Below the pieces are notes generated by a model that ran no database searches, was not told where the DNA came from, and was given only the letters and a program-made list of their open reading frames with translations. Of a stretch of DNA of 28,198 nt, positions 21,016 to 27,610 are shown piece by piece. The DNA comes from an uncultured Actinomycetes bacterium. GTDB taxonomy: Bacteria; Actinomycetota; Thermoleophilia; Solirubrobacterales; 70-9. Numbering within the stretch: position 1 is the stretch's first letter; every line of letters begins with the position of its first letter. Where the stretch lies: assembly GCA_946479725.1 (NCBI GenBank), contig CAMLHB010000008.1, forward strand, positions 1 through 28,198, read 5' to 3'. A program made the translations under genes and the position numbers.

Positions 21016-23033
21016 GCGTCCTGCCCGAGCTGGGCCAGCCAGCCGCGAAAGATCCGGTGGACCGCTTCGGCTCCGATTACTTCCTTGGCCGGCCACTCCA
21101 GGTCGCTGGGGTGCAGGACGAAGGGGTGGCTCTGCGTTCCGCCCATGCCGCCGTGGGAGCCGACCAGCTCCTCGAAGGCGGCGACCTCGCCGAACTCGGG
21201 CCAGAAGGTGCTGTTGATCATCACGTCCGGGCAGTGGGGGAAGCCGTCGCTGCGGCGGACGTGGCGGGCTGCGTTGGGGCCGAACGGCGCCAGTGGGTCC
21301 TTGCCCTCGACCCGGCCCTGATCGAGGTAATGGGCGCCGGCGGCGCCGAGCACCACCGCCCCGTCCCGCTCGGAGCGGACCAGGACGAAGCCGACCCCCG
21401 GGTGTTCGCGCAGGGCCGGAAGCAGCCGCGGGTAGAGCGCTTCGATCCGCTCGGCGCTGACCCGCCCCGGCTCGCGCGGGAAGCTGATCAGCCCGAGGCA
21501 GCCCGAGGCCATCACCGAGAGCTCCGGGGTCTCGCCGCCGTGGGAGGCGTCGATGTCGCGCCGGGCCGCCGGCTCCAGCGCCACCACCCCGTCGGCCTGG
21601 CGGTCCCTGGTCGCGGCGCGGACCGTTCGCGCGGCGACGGTGTCATCCCGGGCGACCTCGGTCAGGCCGGCGCTGAGGTAGGCGAGCGCGTCGTCGTCGC
21701 CGCCCTCGGCGGCGACCATGCTCTCCGGCTCGCAGGCCGCCCGGACCAGGTCCTCGAGGCTCTCGCCGTAGCGGTCGAGGAAGGTTTCCCCCTGCGACTG
21801 GCCGTGGTCGGAGAGGACGACCAGCCGGTAGGGACGCGGCGCCTCCCTGCAGGCGGCGGCGATGCGGCCGATCTGGCGGTCGAGGTCGTGGAGGACCGCG
21901 AGCGCGTCGGGCCGCTCGATCCCGGAATGGTGGGCGACCTCGTCGTAGGCGAGGAAGGTCGTGTAGATGACGGGGCGGCCGGAGATCAGGTCGCCGACGA
22001 CGGTCGCCACCTGGAGGTCGCGCTGGACCACCGTCGCCCAGGCGCGGGCGAACGAGTAGCTCCAGCTGCGGGCAATCCGCGGCCGCACGTCGTCGCGGAC
22101 CTGCCAGCGCGCCGCCCGGCGCTCGCGGCCGAGCTCGGCGAGGACGAGGACGAGCGTGCGGGCGGCAGCGTAGGGGCGGGCGAAGTAGGCGGCGTAGTCC
22201 TTGCCGATCGGCCGTCGGCGCCGCAGCGCCGTGCTCATCGTCAGCATCGAATGGGGAGCGTCGCCGGAGAGGATGTTGGCGCGGCTGGCGCCGTCGGCGT
22301 GCAGCAGGCCGCGGCCGTCGGAGTGGCGGCGCTCCAGCTCTTCGGCGTCGCGGGGGTGGTTGGTGACGATCGCGCAGCCGCGCTCCTTCTCCCACCAGCG
22401 GAAGGCGGGCATGTCCTCGTTGGAGCCGTGCAGGAGGCCGGCCTGGCAGGCGCCGGTCTGGGAGGACCAGTCGGTTTCCCAGCCGTGCAGGCGGTGCGAG
22501 CCCTCGCGCAGCCAGCGCGAGAGGTTGGGGGCGCTGCCGCCGCTGAGAGCGCGGTGGAGGACGTCGTGGGCGAGACCGTCGATCTCGAGGAAGAGGATGC
22601 CGGGGACGTCGGTCTCGATCGTCTGGCGGCGCAGCCGCTGCTGGCGGCGGACGACCTGCAGGTGCCACGATTCGTCTTCGTCGATTGCGAACAGCGCGTA
22701 GAGGAAGGAGGTCGCCGCCGCGAGCACAAGGGTGACGAGGACGCCCTCCCAGACGCCGGCGATCTCCGCCCCCGGCAGCAGGTCGATCGCGAAGGTGACG
22801 AGCAGCCCGTTCAGCAGCAGCGCCCCGATCCCCAGCGTCAGCACGGTCAGCGGCAGGGCGAGGCGGGCGATCGTCGGCCAGACGAGCGAGTTGAGGAGGC
22901 CGATCAGGGCGGCGGCGGCGAGGGCGTTGCGGGCACCGTCGAGGACGAAGTTGTCGAGGATCTCCGAGAGCAGGAGGAGGAGCCCGGCGTCGAGCACGAG
23001 GACGAAGAGGCCGCGCCGGATCATCTTCAACAT
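20964..23033 (-). CDS. Phage_holin_4_2 domain fused to type I phosphodiesterase (alkaline phosphatase superfamily)
   Basis: A 689-residue fusion. Residues 1-~116 contain four membrane helices (LFVLVLDAGLLLLL, ALIGLLNSLVWP, LTLGIGALLLNGLLVTFA, GVLVTLVLAAATSFLYALFA), matching the small phage_holin_4_2 membrane family. Residues ~140-680 are a type I phosphodiesterase/nucleotide pyrophosphatase domain. Metal-site candidates are D152 (LFLEIDGLAHD), T193 in SSQTGACQAG as nucleophile, D364/H368 (AYDEVAHHSG) and D409/H410 (LSDHGQSQG), with a late His in GTQSHPF. The catalytic domain orientation follows from the even number of helices. The substrate is unknown; envelope lipid or polyol phosphates are possible. 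TAGACT lies 7 nt before the ATG. Confidence 0.88.
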   Translation of the reverse strand: MLKMIRRGLFVLVLDAGLLLLLSEILDNFVLDGARNALAAAALIGLLNSLVWPTIARLALPLTVLTLGIGALLLNGLLVTFAIDLLPGAEIAGVWEGVLVTLVLAAATSFLYALFAIDEDESWHLQVVRRQQRLRRQTIETDVPGILFLEIDGLAHDVLHRALSGGSAPNLSRWLREGSHRLHGWETDWSSQTGACQAGLLHGSNEDMPAFRWWEKERGCAIVTNHPRDAEELERRHSDGRGLLHADGASRANILSGDAPHSMLTMSTALRRRRPIGKDYAAYFARPYAAARTLVLVLAELGRERRAARWQVRDDVRPRIARSWSYSFARAWATVVQRDLQVATVVGDLISGRPVIYTTFLAYDEVAHHSGIERPDALAVLHDLDRQIGRIAAACREAPRPYRLVVLSDHGQSQGETFLDRYGESLEDLVRAACEPESMVAAEGGDDDALAYLSAGLTEVARDDTVAARTVRAATRDRQADGVVALEPAARRDIDASHGGETPELSVMASGCLGLISFPREPGRVSAERIEALYPRLLPALREHPGVGFVLVRSERDGAVVLGAAGAHYLDQGRVEGKDPLAPFGPNAARHVRRSDGFPHCPDVMINSTFWPEFGEVAAFEELVGSHGGMGGTQSHPFVLHPSDLEWPAKEVIGAEAVHRIFRGWLAQLGQDAYASEVVSPGASTSGSV

Positions 23034-23046
23034 CGGGCCGAGTCTA
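23034..23046 (-). promoter_or_regulatory. Leaderless promoter -10 (TAGACT) of the holin/phosphodiesterase gene
   Basis: TAGACT at 23046-23041 is followed by 7 nt and ATG 23033. There is no ribosome binding site. Confidence 0.4.
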
Positions 23047-23140
23047 AGCCGGGGACGAGCGGCGGTGTTGCAGTTCTATTGCCGACCGCCGCGTCGCCGA
23101 AGATAGGAGGGTGGCGACCGCCTGCGACGGGACCTCACGG

Positions 23141-23515
23141 ATGAAGCTGACGATGCCGGCCGAGCCGGCGTCGGTCCCGGTGCTGCGGCGCCGGGCGACC
23201 GATTTCGCGCGCGAGCAGGGGTTGGGGGAGGCGCTGACCGCCGACGTCGCCCTCGTCGTCTCCGAGGCGGTGACCAACGCCGTCAAGTACGCCGGCGCGT
23301 CAGGCGACGCCGGGGTCGTCGAGCTCTCCGCCCGCTGCAGCGAGGAGTGCCTCGAGGTGCGGGTGCGCGACCGCGGCGAGGGCTTCGGCAAAGGCTCCCC
23401 GGACGGCCTCGGGCTCGGCCTCTCGATCATCGCCCGCCTCTCGGCGGACCTGCGGATCGTCCAGGAAGGCGAGGGAACCGAGGTACGGATGCGGTTCCCG
23501 TTGCCGGCGGGCTAA
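23141..23515 (+). CDS. RsbW-like anti-sigma serine kinase / HATPase_c_2 protein
   Basis: A 124-residue GHKL ATPase of the anti-sigma factor type. The N box is VVSEAVTNAVKYAG, the G1 box is VRDRGEGFG and the G2 box is GLGLGLSIIARLS. The N-terminal MPAEPASVPVLRRRATDFA strand-helix is the usual RsbW/SpoIIAB-like start. Such proteins hold an alternative sigma factor and phosphorylate an anti-anti-sigma factor. No sigma or antagonist gene is adjacent, so it may be an orphan. GTG 23111 is in frame but abuts AGGAGG (23105-23110) with no spacer, so ATG 23141 is preferred with moderate certainty. Confidence 0.85.
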   Translation: MKLTMPAEPASVPVLRRRATDFAREQGLGEALTADVALVVSEAVTNAVKYAGASGDAGVVELSARCSEECLEVRVRDRGEGFGKGSPDGLGLGLSIIARLSADLRIVQEGEGTEVRMRFPLPAG

Positions 23516-23519
23516 CCGC

Positions 23520-24113
23520 TCAGCGCCTGCCGCCTTTGCGGCTCGGCATCTTGAAGCAGCTCTGAGAGCTGGAGATGTTCGTCCCCTCCTCGCCGGACTC
23601 GACCATGCGGGCGGCGCTGCGGGCCTCGATCTCGAGTATCTCCAGGCGAGCGCGTTCGTGGGCCTCCATCGCTTCCTGCAGCCCCTCGGCGTCGAGGACG
23701 AGCGGGGTACGGGTGAGGTGGAAGTGTTCGTCAGCACCGACCACGCCGGCTCGGGCGGAGATGACGAAGTCGTCGAGCATTTTCTGCACGATGTCGCAGA
23801 GGATGTCCTCGGCCACGAGGGGGTCGAGCTCTTCCCACTCCTCGGTGTCGATCAGATGCCGCTCGGTCGCGCGGTAGAAGTGCTCGAGGGCGCCGCGCAC
23901 TGGTCGGGTGCTGACCAGCTCGGCGCATTCGAACTCGACCAGCTGCTTGGTGTGGTAGCTGACGTTCGACAGCTCCTCGTCGAGTTCGCGCGCCATTTCG
24001 GCCGGACTCGCCGTGCGCTCAACGAGAAGGCGAAGCAGCGTCGCCCGCAGCGGGTGGCTCATCGCTTTGATCCGTTGTTCGGTGGCTTTGCGGCGCTCGG
24101 TTTTGGTCGACAT
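23520..24113 (-). CDS. ArsR-type winged-helix transcriptional regulator
   Basis: A 197-residue regulator. Residues ~14-80 form a winged helix: MSHPLRATLLRLLVE, SPAEMARELDEELSNVSYHTKQLVE as recognition part, and the wing HFYRAT. The C-terminal ~110 residues are helical and acidic, with no cysteine metal site of the classical ArsR type, so the ligand is probably not a heavy metal. It is convergent with the RsbW-like gene (4-bp gap). Two inverted repeats in the upstream intergenic region (24167-24176 and 24216-24239) are candidate operators. Confidence 0.85.
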   Translation of the reverse strand: MSTKTERRKATEQRIKAMSHPLRATLLRLLVERTASPAEMARELDEELSNVSYHTKQLVEFECAELVSTRPVRGALEHFYRATERHLIDTEEWEELDPLVAEDILCDIVQKMLDDFVISARAGVVGADEHFHLTRTPLVLDAEGLQEAMEAHERARLEILEIEARSAARMVESGEEGTNISSSQSCFKMPSRKGGRR

Positions 24114-24166
24114 CGCTTTCTTTCTGGTCGCAGGCTGATTACTGGCGAGGGCTTGATCGTAACTGC

Positions 24167-24176
24167 TGTCTAGACA
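24167..24176. promoter_or_regulatory. Perfect 10-bp palindrome upstream of the ArsR-type gene
   Basis: TGTCTAGACA is its own reverse complement and lies 53 bp upstream of the regulator start. A TACGAT -10-like box follows it on the minus strand. A candidate autoregulatory operator. Confidence 0.35.
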
Positions 24177-24215
24177 ACGTGTTCGAAATCTTCGCTTTTT
24201 GCTGAAGTTAGACTC

Positions 24216-24239
24216 ATTGGTGGAACAATCTCCACCAAT
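24216..24239. promoter_or_regulatory. Perfect 9-bp inverted repeat with 6-bp centre
   Basis: ATTGGTGGA (24216-24224) and TCCACCAAT (24231-24239) are exact reverse complements around ACAATC. The site lies ~50 bp upstream of the 18-codon ORF at 24288 and ~100 bp upstream of the ArsR-type gene. The symmetry and size suit a dimeric winged-helix regulator. As RNA it could also form a short hairpin, but no U-tract follows. Confidence 0.5.
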
Positions 24240-24287
24240 AATTCAGTGGAAACCTCAAGTCCGCCAGCCCGGGAGGAGGTGAACCGG

Positions 24288-24344
24288 ATGGATCTCCGTA
24301 CCGAGCGCGTCGCGCCCCTCGATTCGATTGCCAAGGGCGCCTAG
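24288..24344 (+). CDS. 18-residue peptide ORF with very strong ribosome binding site
   Basis: ATG 24288 opens an ORF of 18 codons (MDLRTERVAPLDSIAKGA). GGAGGAGGTGA at 24272-24282 is an almost perfect anti-16S match, 5 nt upstream, and is the strongest in the window. The ORF ends 14 bp before a GC-rich hairpin with a T-rich tail, so it would form a very short dedicated transcription unit. An inverted repeat lies just upstream. No peptide family is recognised. It could be a signalling peptide, a regulatory leader or a precursor, or only a translated decoy. Confidence 0.45.
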   Translation: MDLRTERVAPLDSIAKGA

Positions 24345-24358
24345 CCACCACTCATCAG

Positions 24359-24398
24359 GAGGCCGGTCTCCCATCATGGGGGCCGGCCTCTCTTCTCT
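24359..24398 (+). terminator. Rho-independent-like terminator after the 18-codon ORF
   Basis: GAGGCCGG (24359-24366) pairs with CCGGCCTC (24383-24390). Inside it, CTCCC pairs with GGGGG around the loop ATCAT. TCTTCTCT follows on the plus strand. The tail is T/C-rich rather than a pure T-run. It lies directly before the stop codon of the convergent NlpC/P60-like gene. Confidence 0.7.
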
Positions 24399-25122
24399 AG
24401 AGCCCGGGCGGATGCCGGGCGACGAAGCCGGAGGTGGAGGCGGTGGCGAGGTGCCAGCGCGGTCCGGTTCCCTGTTCGTCGCCGACGGTGTCGAATCGCA
24501 GCCCGGCGATCTCGGCGAAGGCGTGGCCGGGGTTGGCGTAGATCGTGATCCACCTGCCCGGTCCGGGCGCCCCCCAGTGCATCAGGTCGCCCGAGGTCAG
24601 CGGCCGCGGGATCAGGCCGCCGCCGAAGAGGGCGAAGCTGACGGCGCCGGAGCAGTCGTAGGAGCTGCTGTAGAAGGAGGCGTGGCCGCCGCCCCAGACG
24701 TAGGGACGGCCGACGATCGTGTTGGCGGCGTCGACGGCGCCTTGGACCGCCGCGGGAGCGTCGGTCGGGGCGCGGGCTACGCCGGTGAGGAGGATCGCGG
24801 TGGAGCCACCGCCGCCGCGGCGGTGGGCGAAGATCTGATCGCGGCCGAGCGAGGAGGAGTGGGGGACGTGGGTGCCGTTGCTGCCGGCCGAGGCGGGCGG
24901 GAGCGCGGTCGGGTCGGCGGCGATTTCCGCCGGGCTCGGCACCCGGGCCTTCTTCCGGGCTGGCGCCGGCCGGGGGTCGGACGCGGTGGTGTGTTCGATC
25001 CGCTGGCGCGCTTCCATCAGGGCGAGGCCGTCGGCGACGGTGCTGACCGCCCTGTCGCCGCCGCTGGCGCCTGCCAGCGCGATCGCCACCTGGAGAATCG
25101 CCGCCGTCTGGAGCATTGCCAC
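24397..25122 (-). CDS. NlpC/P60-like secreted cell-wall peptidase
   Basis: A 241-residue protein with a hydrophobic N-terminus (MLQTAAILQVAIALAGASGG) that may be an export signal. A basic/Pro-rich linker (residues ~45-75) follows, and then an NlpC/P60 domain (~125-240). AANTIVGRPYVWGGG precedes the catalytic SYDCSGAVSFALFGGG (Cys157), and the base is His200 in NPGHAFAEIAG. Family members cut peptide bridges in peptidoglycan. The start is GTG 25122 or ATG 25116. It shares a 17-bp divergent region with the small membrane protein gene at 25140. Confidence 0.8.
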   Translation of the reverse strand: MAMLQTAAILQVAIALAGASGGDRAVSTVADGLALMEARQRIEHTTASDPRPAPARKKARVPSPAEIAADPTALPPASAGSNGTHVPHSSSLGRDQIFAHRRGGGGSTAILLTGVARAPTDAPAAVQGAVDAANTIVGRPYVWGGGHASFYSSSYDCSGAVSFALFGGGLIPRPLTSGDLMHWGAPGPGRWITIYANPGHAFAEIAGLRFDTVGDEQGTGPRWHLATASTSGFVARHPPGL

Positions 25123-25139
25123 TGCAAGACTACGCAGGC

Positions 25140-25292
25140 GTGAAATTGCTCCTGGTGCCGCTGGCGATCCTCGCCTTCATCCTCTTCCTCCTCCTGCTCG
25201 GCGCGATCGGGCTCGCGGTCTCCTTTGCCGTTCTCTACGTCTTCGGCGCCGCTTGGCGCCTGGTCGCCGGCGGCCGCCGCTCAGGCCGCTGA
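25140..25292 (+). CDS. 50-residue membrane peptide
   Basis: GTG 25140 opens a 50-codon ORF. Residues ~2-36 are a long hydrophobic stretch (KLLLVPLAILAFILFLLLLG, then AIGLAVSFAVLYVFGAAW), and a basic tail follows (RLVAGGRRSGR). It is probably one or two membrane helices with the positive end in the cytoplasm. It is divergent from the NlpC/P60-like gene. There is no clear ribosome binding site; AAGACT at 25126-25131 could serve as a -10 for a near-leaderless message. No family is recognised. Confidence 0.5.
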   Translation: MKLLLVPLAILAFILFLLLLGAIGLAVSFAVLYVFGAAWRLVAGGRRSGR

Positions 25293-25309
25293 TCTCCGCG
25301 CGCAGCGGC

Positions 25310-25334
25310 GTTTGTCGCTCCTCGCAACGGGAAA
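25310..25334 (+). promoter_or_regulatory. SigB-type stress promoter of the Lys-rich repeat protein gene
   Basis: GTTT (25310-25313), a 15-bp spacer and GGGAAA (25329-25334) fit the SigB/SigF-type pattern GNNT-N14-16-GGGWAW. The predicted leader is about 40 nt and contains the ribosome binding site used at 25382. Confidence 0.45.
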
Positions 25335-25381
25335 AAGTTCCTTAAGGGAAGGGAAACCGCTTAGCGAGGAGAGGGATGTAG

Positions 25382-26662
25382 ATGGCCCAGCAGACCAAAT
25401 CCAAAAGCAGTCGGAAACGGTCGCAGTCGAAAAAAGCCAAGAGCAAAGGCCCGAAAAAAGAAGTCCACCAGAGCACCGAGGGCAGCGGGCGCAACAAAAG
25501 CCCGACGCAGAAGAAGGACGAACAGGGGTCGGCGACCGGGGAGCGGCAGAGCGAGATCCGCAACCAGGGCGGCGACAAGACCCGGCCGGAGCAGATGTAC
25601 GAGGACTACACGGTCATCGATCCGGGCGAAATCAGCGACACCGACGAGCCCGACGTCGTCGTCGACATCCCGGTCGTCAAAGTCGACGAAATCCACTTCG
25701 AGCTCGACGACCTGATGGCCCGGATCTCGCTGCACGCCGAGGTCCTCGACCTGGTCAAGCTCAGCGTCGGCGTCCACGCTGAACTCGGCAAGGTCGAACT
25801 CAACATCAAGGGGGTGGAAGCGCAGGCGCTGATGCGGGCGCGGCTCGACCACGTCACCGCGATCATCGACCGGGTTCTCACCACGCTGGACCGCAACCCC
25901 GATGTGCTGAAAACGATCGCCAAGTCGCTGAAACCGGTGACCGAAGGCGCCGGCAAGGCCGTCGGCGAAGTCGGCGAAGGCGCGAACAAGGCGGTCGGTC
26001 AGATCGGCGAAGGCGCGGGAAGCGCCGTGGAAGACGTCGGCGAGGGTGCCGGCGGTGCCGTCAAAGACGTCGGCGAGGGCGCCGAGGGCGCGGTCAAAGA
26101 CGTCGGCAAAGGCGCCGGCGGGGCGGTCGAAGACGTCGGCGGCGGGGCCGGCAAAGCGGTCGGCGAAATCGGCGAAGGCGCGAACCAGGCCGTGGGCCAG
26201 CTCGGCGAAGGCGCCGGGCAGGCCGTCGGAGGCCTGGGCGAAGGCGCGGGTCAGGCGGTTGGCGGGCTCGGTCAGGGCGCCGGCGCTCTCGGCGGACTCG
26301 CCGGTCTAGCCGGCGGCGGCGGTGGTGGCAATGGCGGTGGAAATGGCGGCAACGGGGGCGAAGGCGGCAACGGGGGCGAAGGTGTCTCCGGCGGCCAGAT
26401 TGCGAAAGCGATCGCCAAAGTCGTCGCCAAAGAAATCGGCGCCGCCGCGGCCGACGAGGCCAAAGACCTCGGTCTCGCCGCCACTCACAAAGCGATGGAG
26501 CTGGGCGAGCGGCGGCGCCAGCGCCGGGCGGCGAAGCACAACGCCACCGAGGCGGCGCTGCGCAAGGCCGAGGAGCACGGGGTCGACGTCGATCGGGTCG
26601 AGGGCACCGGCTCCGAAGGCCGCGGCACCGTCCACGACGTCGAAAAGGCGGCGGCCGAGTGA
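25382..26662 (+). CDS. Lys-rich, 11-residue-repeat protein with E3-binding-like C-terminus
   Basis: A 426-residue multi-part protein. Residues 1-30 are a histone-H1-like basic tail (TKSKSSRKRSQSKKAKSKG). Residues ~92-185 are a conserved domain (EIHFELDDLMARISLHAEVL, LGKVELNIKGVEAQAL, IIDRVLTTLDRNP), which I recall from actinobacterial hypothetical proteins. Residues ~187-303 are about ten 11-residue repeats of the type GEGAGxAVxDV, probably an amphipathic helix. A Gly/Asn linker (~310-338) follows. Residues ~388-424 (ATEAALRKAEEHGVDVDRVE, then GTGSEGRGTVHDVE) resemble the peripheral-subunit-binding (E3-binding) domain of dehydrogenase complexes. GAGGAGAGGG lies 6 nt before ATG 25382. A SigB-type promoter precedes it. 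Confidence 0.75.
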   Translation: MAQQTKSKSSRKRSQSKKAKSKGPKKEVHQSTEGSGRNKSPTQKKDEQGSATGERQSEIRNQGGDKTRPEQMYEDYTVIDPGEISDTDEPDVVVDIPVVKVDEIHFELDDLMARISLHAEVLDLVKLSVGVHAELGKVELNIKGVEAQALMRARLDHVTAIIDRVLTTLDRNPDVLKTIAKSLKPVTEGAGKAVGEVGEGANKAVGQIGEGAGSAVEDVGEGAGGAVKDVGEGAEGAVKDVGKGAGGAVEDVGGGAGKAVGEIGEGANQAVGQLGEGAGQAVGGLGEGAGQAVGGLGQGAGALGGLAGLAGGGGGGNGGGNGGNGGEGGNGGEGVSGGQIAKAIAKVVAKEIGAAAADEAKDLGLAATHKAMELGERRRQRRAAKHNATEAALRKAEEHGVDVDRVEGTGSEGRGTVHDVEKAAAE

Positions 26663-26913
26663 GCGGCCGCCGTCCCGACCTCGAGTTCTTCACCTCGGTC
26701 AAGGCCGATGAGGTGAAGTTCGGCCAGGTGCCGGAGCGGCGCAAGGTCACCTACTACGGCGAGCCCGGCCACGAAACCGACGCCACGGTCGAGCGGGAGA
26801 ACATCCCCGAGGAACCCGAGGAGGGTGTCACCTACCGCGACGTCAAGGTCGACTGGTCTGTGAAGCAGTGGATCGTCCACCCGACCGACGCCGAGGACGA
26901 GGAGGACGAGTAG
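26659..26913 (+). CDS. Small acidic hypothetical protein
   Basis: An 84-residue soluble acidic protein (LEFFTSVKADEVKFGQVPE, then KVTYYGEPGHETDATVER and VTYRDVKVDWSVKQWIVHP) ending in an Asp/Glu run. GTG 26659 overlaps the stop of the upstream Lys-rich gene (GTGA), so the two form an operon. An acidic partner for a very basic protein is a reasonable guess, but no family is recognised. Confidence 0.65.
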   Translation: MSGRRPDLEFFTSVKADEVKFGQVPERRKVTYYGEPGHETDATVERENIPEEPEEGVTYRDVKVDWSVKQWIVHPTDAEDEEDE

Positions 26914-26923
26914 GAGAAGTCGG

Positions 26924-26960
26924 GGCTGGCGACCGCATCCCCTCGGCGCGGTCGCCAGCC
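26924..26960. terminator. Bidirectional terminator hairpin between convergent genes
   Basis: A perfect 13-bp stem: GGCTGGCGACCGC (26924-26936) pairs with GCGGTCGCCAGCC (26948-26960) around an 11-nt loop. It lies exactly between convergent stop codons at 26913 and 26984. TTGTCCT follows on the plus strand. There is no long U-tract, but the position and stem strength support termination from both sides. Confidence 0.75.
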
Positions 26961-26983
26961 TTGTCCTCAGGGCCTGCCCGGCG

Positions 26984-27550
26984 TCAGTGCCTCGCGGTGA
27001 GTCCCTGTAGAACGACCTCGATCGGGGAGCGGTGCTTGCCGTTCCTCCCCGAGGCGGCAGTCTCGAGACCGCCTGCAACCTCGCTTACCTGCGTGCTCAC
27101 CTTCCCGACTCCCTGGGCCGCCTTGGCGATGTCCTTGGAGTCGATCTTGATCTTCGGCCGGCGGGCGATCGCCTTGCCGATCCCGCTTTTCCGCCCTTTC
27201 TTGGAAGCGGCGAGGGCCATCCCCCCGGCTGCTCCGGCGAGGGCGGCGCCCCCGGCGACGAGCGGGACTTTCGCTTTGCCGGCAACTTTGCCGACGGTTT
27301 TGCCGGCGTCGCCGACCGCGCTGCGCACCGCCTCGACGTTCGAGTGTTTGCTCCCGGAGCCGTTCGAGCTGGAGGCGCCGTTGCCGCTGCTCGAGCGGCG
27401 CGGTTTGCTGCTCGATTTCGGTTTCGCTTTCGGGGCTTTCGGTTTCGCTTTGGCTTTCGATTGCGAAGCCGGTTTCGCGGTTTTCGATGCCGAAGTGCTT
27501 TTTGATTTCGGTTTCGATTTCGAAGTCGATTTGGATTTCGTCTGAGCCAT
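26984..27550 (-). CDS. Histone-tail-like Lys/Ser-rich protein
   Basis: A 188-residue strongly basic protein. Residues 1-~70 are a Lys/Ser/Pro/Ala tail (MAQTKSKSTSKSKPKSKS and on), as in histone H1-like and HupB-tail proteins. Its first residues match those of the 426-residue protein (MAQQTKSKSSRKR). A Ser/Asn linker follows, then a Gly/Ala-rich part with a possible membrane-dipping stretch (VPLVAGGAALAGAAGGMALAA), and a basic helix (KIDSKDIAKAAQGVGKVSTQV). The start is ATG 27550 because GAGGAGAGAGGA lies just upstream; the frame is open further to 27607 without support. A SigB-type promoter precedes it. DNA or RNA binding is likely. Confidence 0.75.
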   Translation of the reverse strand: MAQTKSKSTSKSKPKSKSTSASKTAKPASQSKAKAKPKAPKAKPKSSSKPRRSSSGNGASSSNGSGSKHSNVEAVRSAVGDAGKTVGKVAGKAKVPLVAGGAALAGAAGGMALAASKKGRKSGIGKAIARRPKIKIDSKDIAKAAQGVGKVSTQVSEVAGGLETAASGRNGKHRSPIEVVLQGLTARH

Positions 27551-27585
27551 TTTCCTCTCTCCTCGGGGGGTCCCTATTGGCTCAG

Positions 27586-27610
27586 ATACCCATTCCAATG
27601 TGGGCAAATC
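27586..27610 (-). promoter_or_regulatory. SigB-type stress promoter of the histone-tail-like gene
   Basis: GATT (27610-27607), a 15-bp spacer and GGGTAT (27591-27586) fit GNNT-N14-16-GGGWAW very well. The predicted leader is about 30 nt with a good ribosome binding site. The -35 overlaps the stop codon of the upstream gene. The spacer length equals that of the promoter at 25310. Confidence 0.55.

Noticed and set aside
20943..23144. A 733-codon plus-strand ORF.
   Set aside because: It is antisense to the holin/phosphodiesterase gene, whose domains and active-site residues are clear. The product shows no family features.
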